A stretch of 64,000 bases of DNA from contig JAWUZG010000001.1 in the NCBI GenBank assembly GCA_036785705.1, positions 2,170,001 to 2,234,000 on the forward strand, read 5' to 3'. This stretch comes from Acanthornis magna (lineage: Eukaryota; Chordata; Aves; Passeriformes; Acanthizidae). The notes beneath the pieces are model-generated. The model saw only the letters and a list, made by a program, of their open reading frames with translations, made no database searches and had not been told where the DNA came from. A program made the position numbers and the translations under genes. Of this stretch, positions 1 to 12,898 are shown in pieces. Numbering within the stretch: position 1 is the first letter of the stretch; the number at the start of each line of letters is the position of its first letter.

Positions 1-1713
1 GCATTTCCTCAAAAAAAGAGAAGAGGGTTGGTATTTTTGTTTTTTAGCTGACATTCAGAGTTTTCACATGAGTCTGGGACCCTCATCAGAAGTAGAGGCT
101 TGAAGAAATGCACTGAATACCATTAAATACATGATAACATCTCAGGTTGGTGAACCTGCACAGAAAATTACCGATTGCCAGCTGTTCGATGGTAGTGAAA
201 GGCTGCCAAATAATCCCTGCATTGAAATGAAAGGTTCAAACCATCTGAAAGAACAAACAGACCCTCCAAACAAGCCTTGAGCACAGATAACTTGCAAACA
301 AAACAGAGCTCGTGTCCTCCAGTGGATTAATTGCTACAAGTACCTGCCATGTTCTCATCACAATGTGGATTCTGTAGCCTCAAGGAAAACAAAGCTTTCA
401 TGGCCTGCAGCGATGTCTGAGGTTGTGTCTGCTGGTGTAAGGCGTGAAGGATTATTCCAAGAGATATTGGCTTGCACACATGTGATGGATCACAGATCCC
501 TCTTAAAGTTAGCTGGGTAATAAATGTACAATGTGCTTCTCAGTCTGACAAATCCAGATATGATATTAAATAATGGGATCCAATAAGAAATCAATGAACC
601 TTTGTCTTCAAAAATTGCATTTTCGATTTTATCATTACAAAAGAATGGCTGTGATTAGATACAGAAAGGCAGGACTATTGATTGTGCAGTCACTTACTCC
701 AGGCTAAAAGGCAGATGGTTACAGTATTGTTTGATCTGCAATATTTTGGTGTTAAAAATCTCACTGGAACTATCCAGACAATGAAAGTAACACAGTGCTG
801 CACGTTGGATATCTCAGCTGATAGAGGGCCACAAACTGTACTTAAGTTGGTGTTTCCAGGGGTGAAAACTCACTGAAGGAAAGGGAAACTGAATTAAGGA
901 AAAATCTGTTCTCCCATGTAGAAAAATGAAGTTAATATGCCTGCTTGAATTGCAAATCTGGATGTTGATGTGTTTATTACATTGAGCACCAGACACTCTG
1001 CTCATTTTCACTGGTTTTGGTCAAAACACACATTTATAAATATTTCAAACCCTGATGACAAAGACTGAATTTGTCGCTCCGAATTTTGCCTCACTGTATT
1101 CTAAAGTGAACTCTGACATCCTGTGGGCACAAGGAAAATGACCATTACTTATCTGCTGTATTTAAATAAATGTTTGCTGCCATAGTTAGCAGTGTAAGTA
1201 GTGCTTGAACAAACATATATATATACACACGCACTATTTTAAAATATTTTGTGCCTTAATGTTTGCTCTTGGGTAGGAATCCCAGAAAGTTTCCATACAG
1301 CACTTTCATTTTTCACTGCTTATAGAACCCTGTTTCTCTTGTATCTTTTGTCCTATCAGAGAAAGTAAGAGGATAAAATTTGGGGTTTACAGTGTTAATC
1401 TTTCAAGTTTTCTCTATAAAAGCAGAGTCAATAGCTCCATTTCCCCAATTAAAGCAAACTCTTTAATTATAGATTGGTTCGAGTTGCATGTTTGACAACG
1501 TCTCATTTTTAATTAACTGAATTCCTCTTAAGATACCGTGGATAATCATTGCCAGCAAACTTACCATGGCATAAACGGTGGAAAACACTGACATCTTGTG
1601 GGAAAAGAAAGTAGGGAGAAGAGACTGCTTTAGTCAGGATTTCAGTAGATCTACAGAATCCAGAAAGCTGATAATTCCATACGCACATTAAATTACCAAT
1701 AAGTGCCTCATAT
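1..1713. other. Unique AT-rich sequence, no gene seen
   Basis: No recognisable gene or interspersed repeat. A short TA/CA alternating run lies near 1214-1230. The part around 1440-1530 has several TTAATTA/TAATTA cores of the kind found in homeodomain-bound or conserved noncoding DNA, but nothing here proves function. Open frames reach only about 65 codons and show no familiar domain. Confidence 0.6.
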
Positions 1714-1806
1714 CATAGAAACATAGAATTACAGAATGGTTTAGGTTGGAAGGAATTTTAAAGATCATGCAGTTCAAACCCTGTGCCATAGTCAGGGGCA
1801 CCACAG
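1714..1806 (-). repeat. CR1 LINE, 3' end fragment
   Basis: The plus strand starts with the reverse complement of the CR1 tail (catagaa, then acagaatggtttaggttgga) and continues with a diverged form of the CR1 3' UTR ending in a degraded 'gccatgggcaggg'-like segment. The element therefore runs on the minus strand with its 3' end at 1714. It is about 93 bp, a typical 5'-truncated copy. Many mismatches suggest an old insertion. A 14-bp tandem repeat starts about 20 bp to its right. Confidence 0.85.
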
Positions 1807-1827
1807 GCTTAATGTGGAGTGTGGGTA

Positions 1828-1895
1828 TACATATAAAAATACACATATAAAAATAGACATATAAAAATGGACATATAAAAATAGACACATATTCA
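1828..1895. repeat. 14-bp tandem repeat
   Basis: About five copies of a 14-bp unit close to TAGACATATAAAAA. The first copy is shortened by two bases and the last is degraded. Unit starts fall at 1840, 1854, 1868 and 1882. The repeat accounts for the Tyr/Phe/Ile/Cys-rich open frame on the minus strand here, which should not be read as a gene. It lies just beyond the 5'-truncated side of a CR1 copy. Confidence 0.9.
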
Positions 1896-3351
1896 TGTAT
1901 ACATATATGTGCTCCCACAGAAGCACAGAGGAAAACCAGTGCTTCTAATATTTATTTCTCTGTAACTGCTTTCAACACTATTTACTGCAGCTTGTGACTG
2001 CCTTTCTGCTAAATTTACAAAACACAGTGTGTAGTCAGTCTCTGTGATTCTCAACAAGACCAATTCCAAAATTTCTGCTTTTTTATTCTCTTTTCTTTAT
2101 TTTTCTGCCTAACGTGACAATCTGACATACCTTCCCCCTCTGAAAGTATATTAAAAAGCATAGCATTGAGCAAAAGGAGAACTATACAACTGCAGGAGCC
2201 ACTGTATTGAAAACATAGGGTACAAAAATGCATTAGGTATTAAAAAGCACCACTAAAAATGTAGTTCTCAGTAGTTCTCTTCAATACTTATTCCTACACC
2301 TTGTATTTCTGTCAGTTTAGTACATGCAGCAATTCACTGATGGTGTGGAGCAGCAGTGGCATCTGCTGGCCACAATCAACCCCTGACTGCTAAAATTTCT
2401 CCACTGTTAAATCTCCTCCAAGCTGACTTTAATACCTCCCACCTGCTTGTAAGTGCACAACAATGAAAATACTTCGTGCCTGGAGAAACGTATTTAAGGT
2501 GATGCAGGGGATAAGTCCATCTGAACAAACCATGTGCTCACAAACGTAGTGGAAAAATACAAAGTGTTTGAAGCTATAGGCCTGATGTTTATCCCTTTTT
2601 CTTCTTTGCTCTATGGTTAATACTCAGAATTTAATTCTGTTGCAACTGTGGGGTTTCACTGAAGGATACAAAAATGATGACAATATGGACTTAATGTTTG
2701 GATTCACCAAATCCAACAAGTGCCTGCTCTCCAGACAAGGACAGTAGTCCATAACCTAGTGAATTTCAAATAATTCCTAAGAAATAAACTCCTATTATGG
2801 GAACTTTTGTTCTATTCTTGAGGGCTCCTCAAGTTGCCAGCAAAACCCAACAGAAATGTAATGAACCAGGTCCCCAGAGTATTTTGCAACTGTTGGAAAA
2901 CCAAGAGTCATTTAAACCAGCAGCCTGTGAAGGTTTGTTATGGGGCTCATAGTCTCCAAACTCTTGACATGTGACCTGTAATTAATAAAAAATTGTTTTT
3001 TCTGATATTAGGTAAGAAAGTGAGAAAATTTTAAAATGTTTCTTGGTGTTTAATAGTGAGACACTTAGAAAGGTGCCTTTGTGTGAAGGAGACTTTTCTT
3101 TACAAAGTTTTTGGAGAGAAACTGATTTCTACAAAATTTGGCTGAGTTCAGTTCACCCAACATTTTCGCTATCTGTTTCCTGATGTGGGCTAAAATATTG
3201 ATTTAATTATTTTGGCTGGAAAATAGCTTAGGTATTTAGTTACCATATAAATATTTACATTGGAGTTGTCTACATTTGTTGAAATGAATCTCTTTTTGGG
3301 TGTCAGGTTAGTGCTTTTAATTTAGATCTTGATTCAGCCACAAATCATTTG
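1896..3351. other. Unique sequence, no gene seen
   Basis: Ordinary AT-rich single-copy sequence. No interspersed repeat, RNA gene or coding exon could be supported, and the open frames are at most about 60 codons. Confidence 0.55.
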
Positions 3352-3394
3352 ATACCAGATCATCTTTAAGATCCTTCCAACTCAAATCCTGTCT
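3352..3394 (+). repeat. CR1 LINE, tiny 3' end fragment
   Basis: The core 'agatcatctttaag' followed by 'atccttccaactcaaa' matches the last 40 or so bases of the CR1 3' UTR before the octamer tail. The tail itself is not preserved. At about 43 bp this is a minimal match, so it could be a relic of an older copy whose rest has decayed beyond recognition. Confidence 0.55.
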
Positions 3395-6300
3395 TGACAC
3401 CATGTGTACCTTTTTCTGGGAGGATACAGTTCCTTGGCTAGTTCAGGGGCTTTCACAGACAGCTTGCAGAATCTCTAGGGACATCCACTCTTAATGCTGA
3501 GTTAATTGAATGAAGCCCTTAAATTACTTCCACAGTCAAGATAGAGGTGCTTTCAGAGCTCAGAAATTCGGCAGGTAGGATGACCCAGTCTGCCATATAT
3601 GATCTATCTCTGCTGTTGCTCAGGCATACACATCAAGAGTCTGAGGGACTGAATCCCATGTCAATTAGTAATGAAAGAGTTTGGATGCAAGGCAGATTTT
3701 TTTTGTTGTTGTTTGCTAAATATTGAAGAAAGAAAATATGCCTGAGCATAATGACAGTAATAACGTGCCAGAGCAGAGGTCCTCCCAGCTGACCATCCTG
3801 TCTCCAACAGTGGCCAAAGGTAGAGCAGCCACTCCTTAAACAGAGGGGTTGGACTGGGTTGTTTATAACACCCACACAGTACCACACCTTGTGTGATGAG
3901 TGTATCCAGGATGGTGGTTCATAAAGTGATATTTTCCCAGAAATGCTCCCAGGCTCCAGTACTCTGAGCTATAGGGCATGATGTCATGCATGAAAACAAA
4001 CAAGCAAACCAAAAGCAACACCAAAACTCTAAAAAATGGAATTACTTCTTCTTTTAAATTTTCCAGTTAATATTTGAACTCATGGGAAAAATAAAATGCC
4101 CTACCCAACAACCCCCCAACAGCATTTCATTGGCATTTGTTCACTCAGGGTAGAATTGGGTAAATACTAAAAACACATTTCTGGCAAACTCGCATTCAGA
4201 TTTCACGCAGGTGCTTTGTGGTTTTCATTCCTCTTTGCACTGTTGCTCATGTGGAGAAATAATTGGAGAATATTATGGGAAACAGCGGCATTCACATGCT
4301 AACAAGGGTATTTGCTGATGAACCCAGGTATCCATCATCCATCTCCCCAACCAACCAAGGCATTTCCACATGGGTTTAGTTCATATCAAAGGGAGCATTT
4401 CTGTTTTAAAGCAGAGCTTTGTACCAGGAATATTCTTCAACCATTCCACTCTCCCTGGCGGGCCAGTCACCCCAGGAAAAGCAGAAGAGGGATGAGCAGC
4501 AGATAGTGACCCACAGCAGGGAACAGCCTGTGAGTCACCAGAACTGTTATATGGCCTCTGCTAATTCAAAGAAACAGGGAAAAGTGACATCATAAAGCAG
4601 AAATCCCCTGGACTCAGAAAATCCCCTGCTGTTTTCCTGCACAGACAACACACCTATCCTCGGTGTGATTTATATTCCCACAATATTGGACTCCTAGAAC
4701 TTGGTTGTATAAATCTTTGTTAGTCACCAAGGTGGTCTGTACTGTTATAAATCAGCACCTTCCACAGAGGAAACAGTAGGAGTTGTTCAGAATAATAAAT
4801 CAAACAGAAATATTTAACATGATAATGTCTAGCAATCATCAGAAACCATGCCTAAAATAAAATACACAATCTTAACTGCCTATTCAGGAAGCCCAAGGAG
4901 GACATATTTGCAAGTGCCCAACTTTTTGTCTTGTTTAATCTAGCTATACGTTATTTAGATTTTCCCCCTGTGAACAAAGAGGTAAAGGAAGGTGCTGTTA
5001 TCATTCCCTACCCAAGCAATTAAATTAACATGTTTTTTTCTCCTAGGGGATGCATATGCCTTTGTGGATGAAATTTTGGAAAAAAATTAAAGTGTAATTT
5101 TTTTCTACACCTCAACTCATCATGGCATGTTTTGTGTCACATATCTTTCCCTTATTTCTGTCTTTTGGTCTTCGAAGGAGCAATTCAGAAAGGTTATATA
5201 AAGGTCAAATACTTACTCTTAAAGATATTGATAAGTTATCAGGAAAAAGTTAAATACATCCTTTACAGGAGGGAAAGTGAGGTTTTTGTAGAATTAAGGG
5301 TAACACATGAGATATTGAAGAAATACCTATTGCCTAAGCCTGTAAAGAAATGTGCTCCTGGGATCCCTTTTGCTCTAATCAAAGGAGGAAAAGATATATC
5401 CCAACAGTATAATCTGGTTTAGGAGATTACTTAAGGTGTTCAGGATTTTTAGGAGGTGTTGCCCATTGAAACTGCTCAGATTTGACCTCTAGAATCAAGT
5501 CCAACAAGAACATAGGCTGTTGATATATGTGAATTAACTTTGGAGTCAACTACAGTGGAATTTGAGTCAAAATTACAGACTTGTGCCTAAGCGCCACCTG
5601 AGAAGCCTCAGCCAGTGACAGCATCCTTAGAAACATGACCAAAGTGACACCTGACCTTTGAGAGACCAGTAGTCACCAATTCACCAGCAGCAGAACAAGA
5701 AAAACACCCTGAAATATTTCACCTGGCCCTTGTGTAGGCAACTGAATCGAGTCCTTTACACAGCTGCTTTTAGAGTCTGTGTGTTAAAGTTCACTGGCTT
5801 TGTGTGACTCCAACGTCCTCTATAGATGACGGAGATTTGATCAATAGCATCAAAGGAGCCTAGGGAATGACTCAGTTTACCCCACTGGGGGTACTGCTGC
5901 TGTAGAGACACCTGTGTGCAGAGACCAAAACCCCAAGCTGCGGAAATGAAAACATATTAAACAACATATGGAATTCAGAACTCCATGTGTGGTACTGAGC
6001 AGCTCCGTTCAGGCAAAATCCTTGATTCAGGGTAAGAACTACTTAGCAACAACTAAAACTTCAGTGGGTTGTCAACATTATTCTCATACCAAATCCAAAA
6101 CCAGCGCTCAGCCAGCTACTAGGAACAAAACTAACTCTATCCCAGCCAAAGCCAGGACAGCATTTCAATCAGGTTCTCAAATTTAGACAGTGCTAATGTT
6201 CCCCAAAGACAGAGTAATGGTTACTGTGAAGAATAGAGTTCTTTGGTTATCATCTTTTGGGATTTTTATGTCACTTCGAGGGAGAAGACTTCAAAGAACC

Positions 6301-9300
6301 CACACATAGCACTTAACATCTCTGCTTCTGCAAAATTTTAAGAAGAAAATTTTTTTCAAATAACTCTATCTTAAATACATTGGTCACCCCATCTCTAAAA
6401 GTAATTTATTCCATGTAAAGGAGACAGCAGTTTGTTTTGATGTTGAATAAAAGCAGTTGATGTACTGTTGTATTACTCTTTACTTGATCTTTTCTCTGCC
6501 AGTTGATTATGCACAGTTTTAAACTCCACCAGCATTGCTTTTGGCATAGCTGAATGTTGTTAGTGTAATAAACTTCAGTCAATAATTAAAATACTTTCAC
6601 ACTGAAGTGCTCTTTATGGCAATGAATTAGAATTAAACTTGGGAACATGGAAGGGTCCCTAAATGCAGAAGAAGTTGTGTCTCTGTGTAGGGTTTGGGTT
6701 TTGGTAGGTTTTGTTTGTTTGTTTGATTTTACTGTTTCTGTTTCTTACTGAAAAATAAGTTTTGAGACAGCTGAAATCCTATCAATTTGTATCATATTTT
6801 TCACATAACTTCGGCCATGAAAATTGTTCCCTTGTGGAAAAGATCTATTGTGGTGCTGAAACAAATTTTGATGTATAAATTTTGTTTCTTTTCTAGAGAG
6901 AAAGTCTCCAGCCCTTCCTATTGCAATCCTGAAATAGCATATATCCTACATCCTATATACGTCCCTCTTCAACAGCTCTCTGTATTCTGGCATGAAGAGC
7001 CCAGGGCTCTAGATTTTTCCCCTGGATTAGGGAGGGAGAAGCTCTTCTTCCCTGAGGGTAGATCTGGTTGACTTTGCAGCATCTAGAGCTGGAGTAATTT
7101 AAACTTCTGTTTCCATTCTTTGTCTTACATAAAATAATCTTTCCAAGTAAACTTCCTGTGATTTCCACCTACACCTGGGGTACAGGTCATTGCAGGATCC
7201 TCATGATAAAGCTGACTTTGACAGACATAAATATTGAATTCAATGGTTGTATTTTGATTTGGAAAGTCAGTTTATGAGATGAGTGATGAGTTGAGACTTT
7301 GATATGACCAGTTTCTTTAGACATGACACATTTCAATGTGGGTAATATCCCAGAAGGAGGACTGGAAATAATCTGAGATGTTGCCAGCTTCAAACAGCAT
7401 CAACAGCAGCTCTCCATTCTTCAGAGAGAATTATTTGACATGATCTAAAAGTCCCATGTGAAGAAGATTTCATAGTAGTTGTCAACAACTTATTGTGATT
7501 AACTTCTCATCAGAAACTTTTCCTGATATGTCAGTTAGACCATCCTTGTTTCTCCTACTCTTAGGGGTCACAGAGCATAAATGACTTTTCTTTTTTTTTC
7601 TTTTTTTGAAGCATTTTTAGTCATATTTTGAAGAAACTCTTATTCCACAAAAATAACCTTATCATGCCTTTTTCCCCAGTTAGGGCAATATTTCTAGAAT
7701 TTCTCTAGCCTTGGGTTTTCCAAAATACTCATCCACTCTGGGTAGTACTTTTGGGGAGCATCATCCATTCCAGAAGATGAGTAATTAGCCAAATTTTAAT
7801 GAGGGCAGAGAAAAATTTTTCTCTTAAAATCAAGGAATGTTCTGTATACTAAAGTGTGAAATTTTTTTTGCCTACATTAAAAGAGGAGGTATTAATTATT
7901 TAATGATTATGCATTTTATAATTTGATATTACAACTATAATGCATTTTAGATTATAATATATTTTATATACTATGTATAAAATACTATATATCATAATAT
8001 ATTGTGAATAAGAATTAATGAAAAACAATTAATTTTTTTTTAACTTTCCTGGTGGTAGCAGGATAGTAGCATCACTTTCAAGAAAAGTTGTAATGAGAAA
8101 ATCCATTTCAATTCAGAAAGTGGAGGGTTCAGAAACTCATTTTATCATCAAAATAGCCAGTATCTTTATTTTGCTTACATTTTTCCAGGGCAATGAGACT
8201 TTCCTTCCAGTAGATGGTGATAGAGAACTTCCCTTTAAAAAAAAGACAATTCACTGTTGTGGGCTTTCCTTCTCTTGTTTTTTTGTGGAATCTGACCCCA
8301 AATAAGCATCAAAATAAATAGAACATTTTTTGGTGGTCTCTGATGGGACAGCTTGTTGTATGTCAATTATTTTATGTTCTGTCTACTATTCTGTTTTTGT
8401 TCCCTAGAAATACATTTTTGCTCCATAATCTGGAAGGAAATATGAACCTGTAATTACTATAATGCTGAACATTTTTTGTCCTACTTCCTCAGCTTTGATT
8501 TTGGGAAAAATTTCACCCTCTCCTATTTTCCCTCTGAGCTGGCTAGATGCTGAAGGTCAGCAACTTCTCCTTTTCATTTCAGTTTAAATCCTTTGCTACA
8601 GAAATGTTATCTTTGGTCTTAGTCCCAGTCTTCATATAGCATATTTTATTAACAGAAATAAACATTTAGAAGTTTCAAATATGTGAGAATGAGGGAAATA
8701 GATTTAGTTAAGCAAAATTCCATAGTCAAATAAACCAGTAATATTTTGTAGGGAAAAATATCAATTAAGAAAAGATATTTTGACATAGGATGAAACTGGG
8801 CTTTGATATTCCAGTCATGTAAACCAATGTCCTTAGAATTTACAGGAGGGAAAAAAAATCAAAATAGTTTTATAAGCTTCAGAGGAACCATTAAGGCTTT
8901 GTTTTTTAAATTTTGCTAAATGCATCCAAGATCATCTCTTAGATACTTGACTGGACATCTTGGATATTCTCTGCCAGATGTAATGTGGTTGTAGGTGACA
9001 CACAGGCCCCAGTGACATTCTCTAATGTAATTACCAATGTCATTGATAAGGATGGTGGGAAAACAGGGACTGAACCTGAAAAATTTAGTGAAACATTTCA
9101 CTCATGTCTTAAAGCCAAATCAGAGCAAGACAGAGGTGACTGCACTGAGGGGGCATTGGTACCAAACCATCGGTGTTTTATCTGGTGTTGTTCTCTCTTG
9201 GAAATGATTATGTCTCACTTCCATTGGTTATTGAACAAATAGAAAGGTATTAGGTTCCCAATAACTTTCTGAAGTCTGTTTCTGAATTCATGTAAAATCA

Positions 9301-11029
9301 TTGTTGTGAAAGAAGGATGTAAATTATTGTTGTTGGCTGTAATGGAATGAACTGAGGAATATGATGTGTTTTTATCTTGCCTTTCTGACAAAAAAAGCCA
9401 GCAACAAACCACAAAAGAACCCCAAGTGAAAGCTATTTCACGTTCGTGAAGATTTTCCTTGGAAACCTAGATTGTTTTACTTCCCCTGAAGGAACTTCAG
9501 TAATCTTACCCCAATTCACTGTGATTTGGAAGAGATTATGGGAATGCTTCAAAACAACAATAAGATCAAAATAAGATCAAAATAAAATGTCTCAGTTTAC
9601 CATCCAGGCAGAAATGTTTTACTTAAGGTCAATCTAACACTAATCTCGCTGTGCCTGAGCTAACCTTTTAGGATTATGGGAACTATTTTTCATTGCCCTG
9701 GCCTTCACTTCTGTATTATTGGGTAGACTTACAAAATTATATCTCCTAGCTGCTGCTATGCTTGTGTCCCTCAGGACAACAGCAGAGCATGATGGAAGAA
9801 AAAACCTCGAATGGGAAAATACTGACCACTCATTCTCCTGGTATATATTTGGTTTTTAAACAAAAGTTTTTAAATCTTATTTGCATAGTTTGGACACAAG
9901 GTTCTAATTCAGGGGGTATGTTAGGGTGAAAATAAACACCTATCAAGAGCCCAAAGCAGGCAGAGAGTTTCCAGGAGATGATTTAGCATCATTTTAAAGT
10001 GAGTGCTAAAAGTCAGGCTAAACCAATTAAACAACTTTCATGAACAAAACCAGTGCCAAAAAAAAAAATTAAAAAAAATCTGTTTTGCATACCTGAGCAG
10101 ATTTCCACCCTGAATTAGTAAATCCATGTTTTTTTCTGATAAAAACCCAGCCCAAATGCCAGGTCTGTCCAGGGAAAAACCTCTTTCAAGCTGCCCAAGT
10201 GATAGGAGAACACTACTGGGGATGAAAAATATGATGATCTTCCTGCTCTGAACATCTTCATTCTCTTCCAAATTACCATAGGAACATTAATTTGATTGTG
10301 TACTTCCTACAGCACTGGTAATTAGTTATCTCATATTAATTATAGCAATTAAATACACACCTATCTATAGGACTATTAGGCAGTTCACAGGAAAAAAGCA
10401 CGAACCAAGATGTGCTTGATGCAGAGCAGCTAATCAGCCAACAGCTGCTCTTGGTCCCAGAGTTGCTAGTTAACACCCAAAATACTGTACAAAAGGGACA
10501 CTTTCAAAATTCCAGCTAATAAAAACCCTTTTCAAGCCATTGCTAAACAAATGTGTTCAGTCTGTGCATTTCTCTTCATCTGCTAAAATACCAAGGATCA
10601 GAATTAAATGCTAATATGACTAAGCAGCAGTACAAGAATCATCAAAGGGTTGTTGTGAGGACATATTACCAGGGAACAAATAGAATATGTTTTAGCAGAG
10701 GAAATGTAGTCTGGGTAAATATAGGTCAGTAAATCTACTTTTAAACCAATAAAAGGTGTTTATCTGCAATCTGTGAGTAGTTTTGCCTGGAAAATAATTT
10801 CTGTCCTTACCATGATTTTATACACTGGGATGGGTGATGGGAAAACACCCATCCTGCCACATGAACTATCATAAGAAGTGCCCAGAAAGGGATTTTCATC
10901 AATGAGCTGCAAAGTAGAGCATCCTACTAATGTCTGTCTCAAGGGGTGTCCCCAAACTCACATCCAGAGCGTGATGTTCCTCTCCATCAGCCATGAAATG
11001 CATTCCTTTATTTTGCATAAGGATCTACC
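3395..11029. other. 7.6 kb of unique sequence, no gene seen
   Basis: No convincing interspersed repeat or gene in this long stretch. The segment 7880-8045 is extremely AT-rich, with many TATA/ATAATATA words. Short homopolymer runs lie near 7591-7608 and 10059-10078. Around 9030-9070 there are a few words resembling minus-strand CR1 ORF2 (cattgataaggatg), too few to call. Open frames reach 96 codons (5132-5422, plus) without a recognisable domain. Confidence 0.5.
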
Positions 11030-11134
11030 AAAAAAAAAAAAAAAGAAAAAGAAACAACAACAACAACAACAAAAAACCCTCCAAAAAAAAAAAAAAACCA
11101 AAAAAACAAAAAAACAAAAAAACAAAAGAAAAAC
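11030..11134. repeat. A-rich low-complexity tract with (CAA)n
   Basis: The tract comprises an A run, a short (CAA)n block near 11053-11071, a second A run, and three to four copies of an 8-bp unit (seven A plus C) near 11098-11129. It explains the Lys/Gln/Asn-rich frames on plus and the Phe-rich frames on minus. No poly-A signal or retrocopy body is visible immediately upstream, so I do not call it a retrogene tail. Confidence 0.9.
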
Positions 11135-11630
11135 TTTGTTCAATTTTAAGTCTCTGTTCTAAGTGGCCAAAAATCACAGATCTGGTTCCTATCCCTTCAT
11201 GCATACATGAGGACGGCCTGGTACAAGGATGTGTTCTAATGTAAAATTTCTGATTTTCTGCACCCAATGCCAGTGGTGCTTTTGACTATGAGGCATTCAG
11301 TGAGTGATTCATTGGTTTTAAGAGAAGAAACCACTAGATCACCTGCTCTATGCTCCTCTGAATTGTAGGCAGCAAGTTCTACCTGCAGATCTTACACTGC
11401 TTCCATCAGAACAGCTCTCTCACTGAGGCATTATGGCAACACTGGAAGCTGTGAGGATCCCACATCCTTTTTTCTCTACTCACATCCACCGACACAAAAT
11501 GTGAAGCTTCAACTTCCATTTTTAGTTCTGACTCTGCTCCCTCCACTCTGTTGCAGCCTCCCATAACACCCCACCTTTCTTTCCTGTGAAGGACATGGAT
11601 CAGAGATGTTTCATCGCTATGTCTTTACTG
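11135..11630. other. Unique sequence between two simple repeats
   Basis: About 500 bp with slightly higher GC than the surroundings. No gene, RNA or interspersed repeat recognised. Confidence 0.5.
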
Positions 11631-11736
11631 TATCTATATCTGTAACATTTATATCTATATCTTTATCTATAATATCTATATATATCTATCTATATCATCT
11701 ATATATTTCTATCTATATCATCTATATCTATGTCTG
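11631..11736. repeat. TATC/TATATC-type microsatellite, imperfect
   Basis: About 105 bp dominated by TATCTA and TATATC units interrupted by ATT, TTT and GT words. The interruptions show that the array is old or has been built from several short expansions. It accounts for the Ser/Ile/Tyr-rich open frame at 11606-11815, which is not a gene. Confidence 0.9.
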
Positions 11737-12469
11737 CATCTCTGCTGGATTGCTCAGCCCTTTCAATTTTTGTGGCTATTTTCTTTCTTCCAAAGTAATT
11801 AAATTGTTTGTGTAAACAAATTGAATCCCCCGCTTTGCTTTCTATGCAAATCAGAGCTCTACCATGATGGAAATTCTATTTATACTTAAAATTAAATTCA
11901 TCACACAGCTTCCTGCCTGGAAGCTGCATTGCCAACCCCATTTTCAATCAGTTGCTGCATTGCCCCTATTGCAGACCTTTATTTTTAAGTATTCTCTTGA
12001 CAGATTTGTCAAGAATTATACATATTAGAAGAAACATATCCTGTTTGAAGTAAGGGGGGAAAAAGAAAGTACAAAATTATTAACAAAATGTGAAATTGTT
12101 TGGTTACACTTAGGTCCAAGGCCCAAATAAACTCCCTGGTTGTCTTTCACTGACTTCCAAGGAAAGTTTAGCCATCACATTTTTAGCTGCATCAGAAGTC
12201 TATAGCTATTTGAGGGTCTATATTTGGGTCTGAATATGCAATATGTCTAGATTCAGTATCATTACATGTATATTCCTCATTTACAGGCTGAAATTCATAG
12301 ACAGGGTGAAGTCTGAGCTAAGAAAATCCAGAAGGTTGTTTATGTCCCATAAATTTCTCTCATTCCATTTAAAATTCAGTCCTCACTAAGAAAACCTTGT
12401 TTAAGTAAAGTAAATGTAGTGGCCCTCTCTTATCTTTAGGAAAATTAATTTCCAAAAAATTGCAAAAAA
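11737..12469. other. Unique sequence, no gene seen
   Basis: No gene or clear repeat. The last part before 12470 is A-rich and may include a decayed 5' extension of the neighbouring CR1 copy, but I cannot align it. Confidence 0.5.
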
Positions 12470-12898
12470 GCTGGTGAAGAGTCTGGAGCACAGGTCTGAT
12501 GAGGAACAGCTGAAGAAGCTGGAGGGGCTCAGCCTGGAGGAGACTTGGGGGGACCTTCTCACTCTCCACAACTCTCTGACAAAAGGGTGGAGCTGGGGGG
12601 AATTGATCTCCCAAATAACAAGTGACAGGACAAGAGCAAACAGCCTCAAGTTGCACCAGGGGAAGTTTAGAAAGCACATTTGGAAAAATCTCTCCACTGC
12701 AAGGATTGTCCAGCCCTGGCACAGCTGCCCAGTGTAGTGGTGGAGTCACCACCCCTGGAGGGATTTAAAAGGCATAAAAAAGATGTGGCACTTGGGGACA
12801 TATTTTGTGGTAGGCTTGGCAGTGCTGGGTTAACAGCTGGACTTGATGAATTTAGAGGTCTCTTCCAACCTAAAAAATTCTGTGATTCCATGATTCTA
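12470..12898 (+). repeat. CR1 LINE, 3' end of about 430 bp
   Basis: This is one of the best-preserved CR1 copies in the window. In order it has the segment starting 'ctggtgaagagtctggagca', the 'gaggctcagcctggag' region, 'acaagtgacaggacaagag', 'cctcaagttgcaccagggga', the 'ctgcccagtgtagtggtgga' region, and the terminal 'gaggtctcttccaacct' followed by the tail ATTCTGTGATTCCATGATTCT. Plus-strand orientation and a 3' terminus at 12898 are clear. The part shown lies in the 3' UTR, downstream of the reverse-transcriptase frame, so no protein is encoded. The 5' truncation is typical for CR1. Overlapping open frames on both strands (12369-12949) are shadows. Confidence 0.95.

Noticed and set aside
1688..1918. 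76-codon minus-strand frame with a repeated aromatic pattern
   Set aside because: Explained by a 14-bp tandem repeat and a CR1 fragment.
9030..9090. Words resembling minus-strand CR1 ORF2 (cattgataaggatg)
   Set aside because: Only one short word matches and the neighbours do not follow the element.
10395..10560. AATAAAA with downstream T-rich DNA, possible LTR end
   Set aside because: Single poly-A-like signal with no further LTR structure or family resemblance.
12369..12752. 127-codon minus-strand open frame
   Set aside because: Antisense to the CR1 3' end at 12470-12898.
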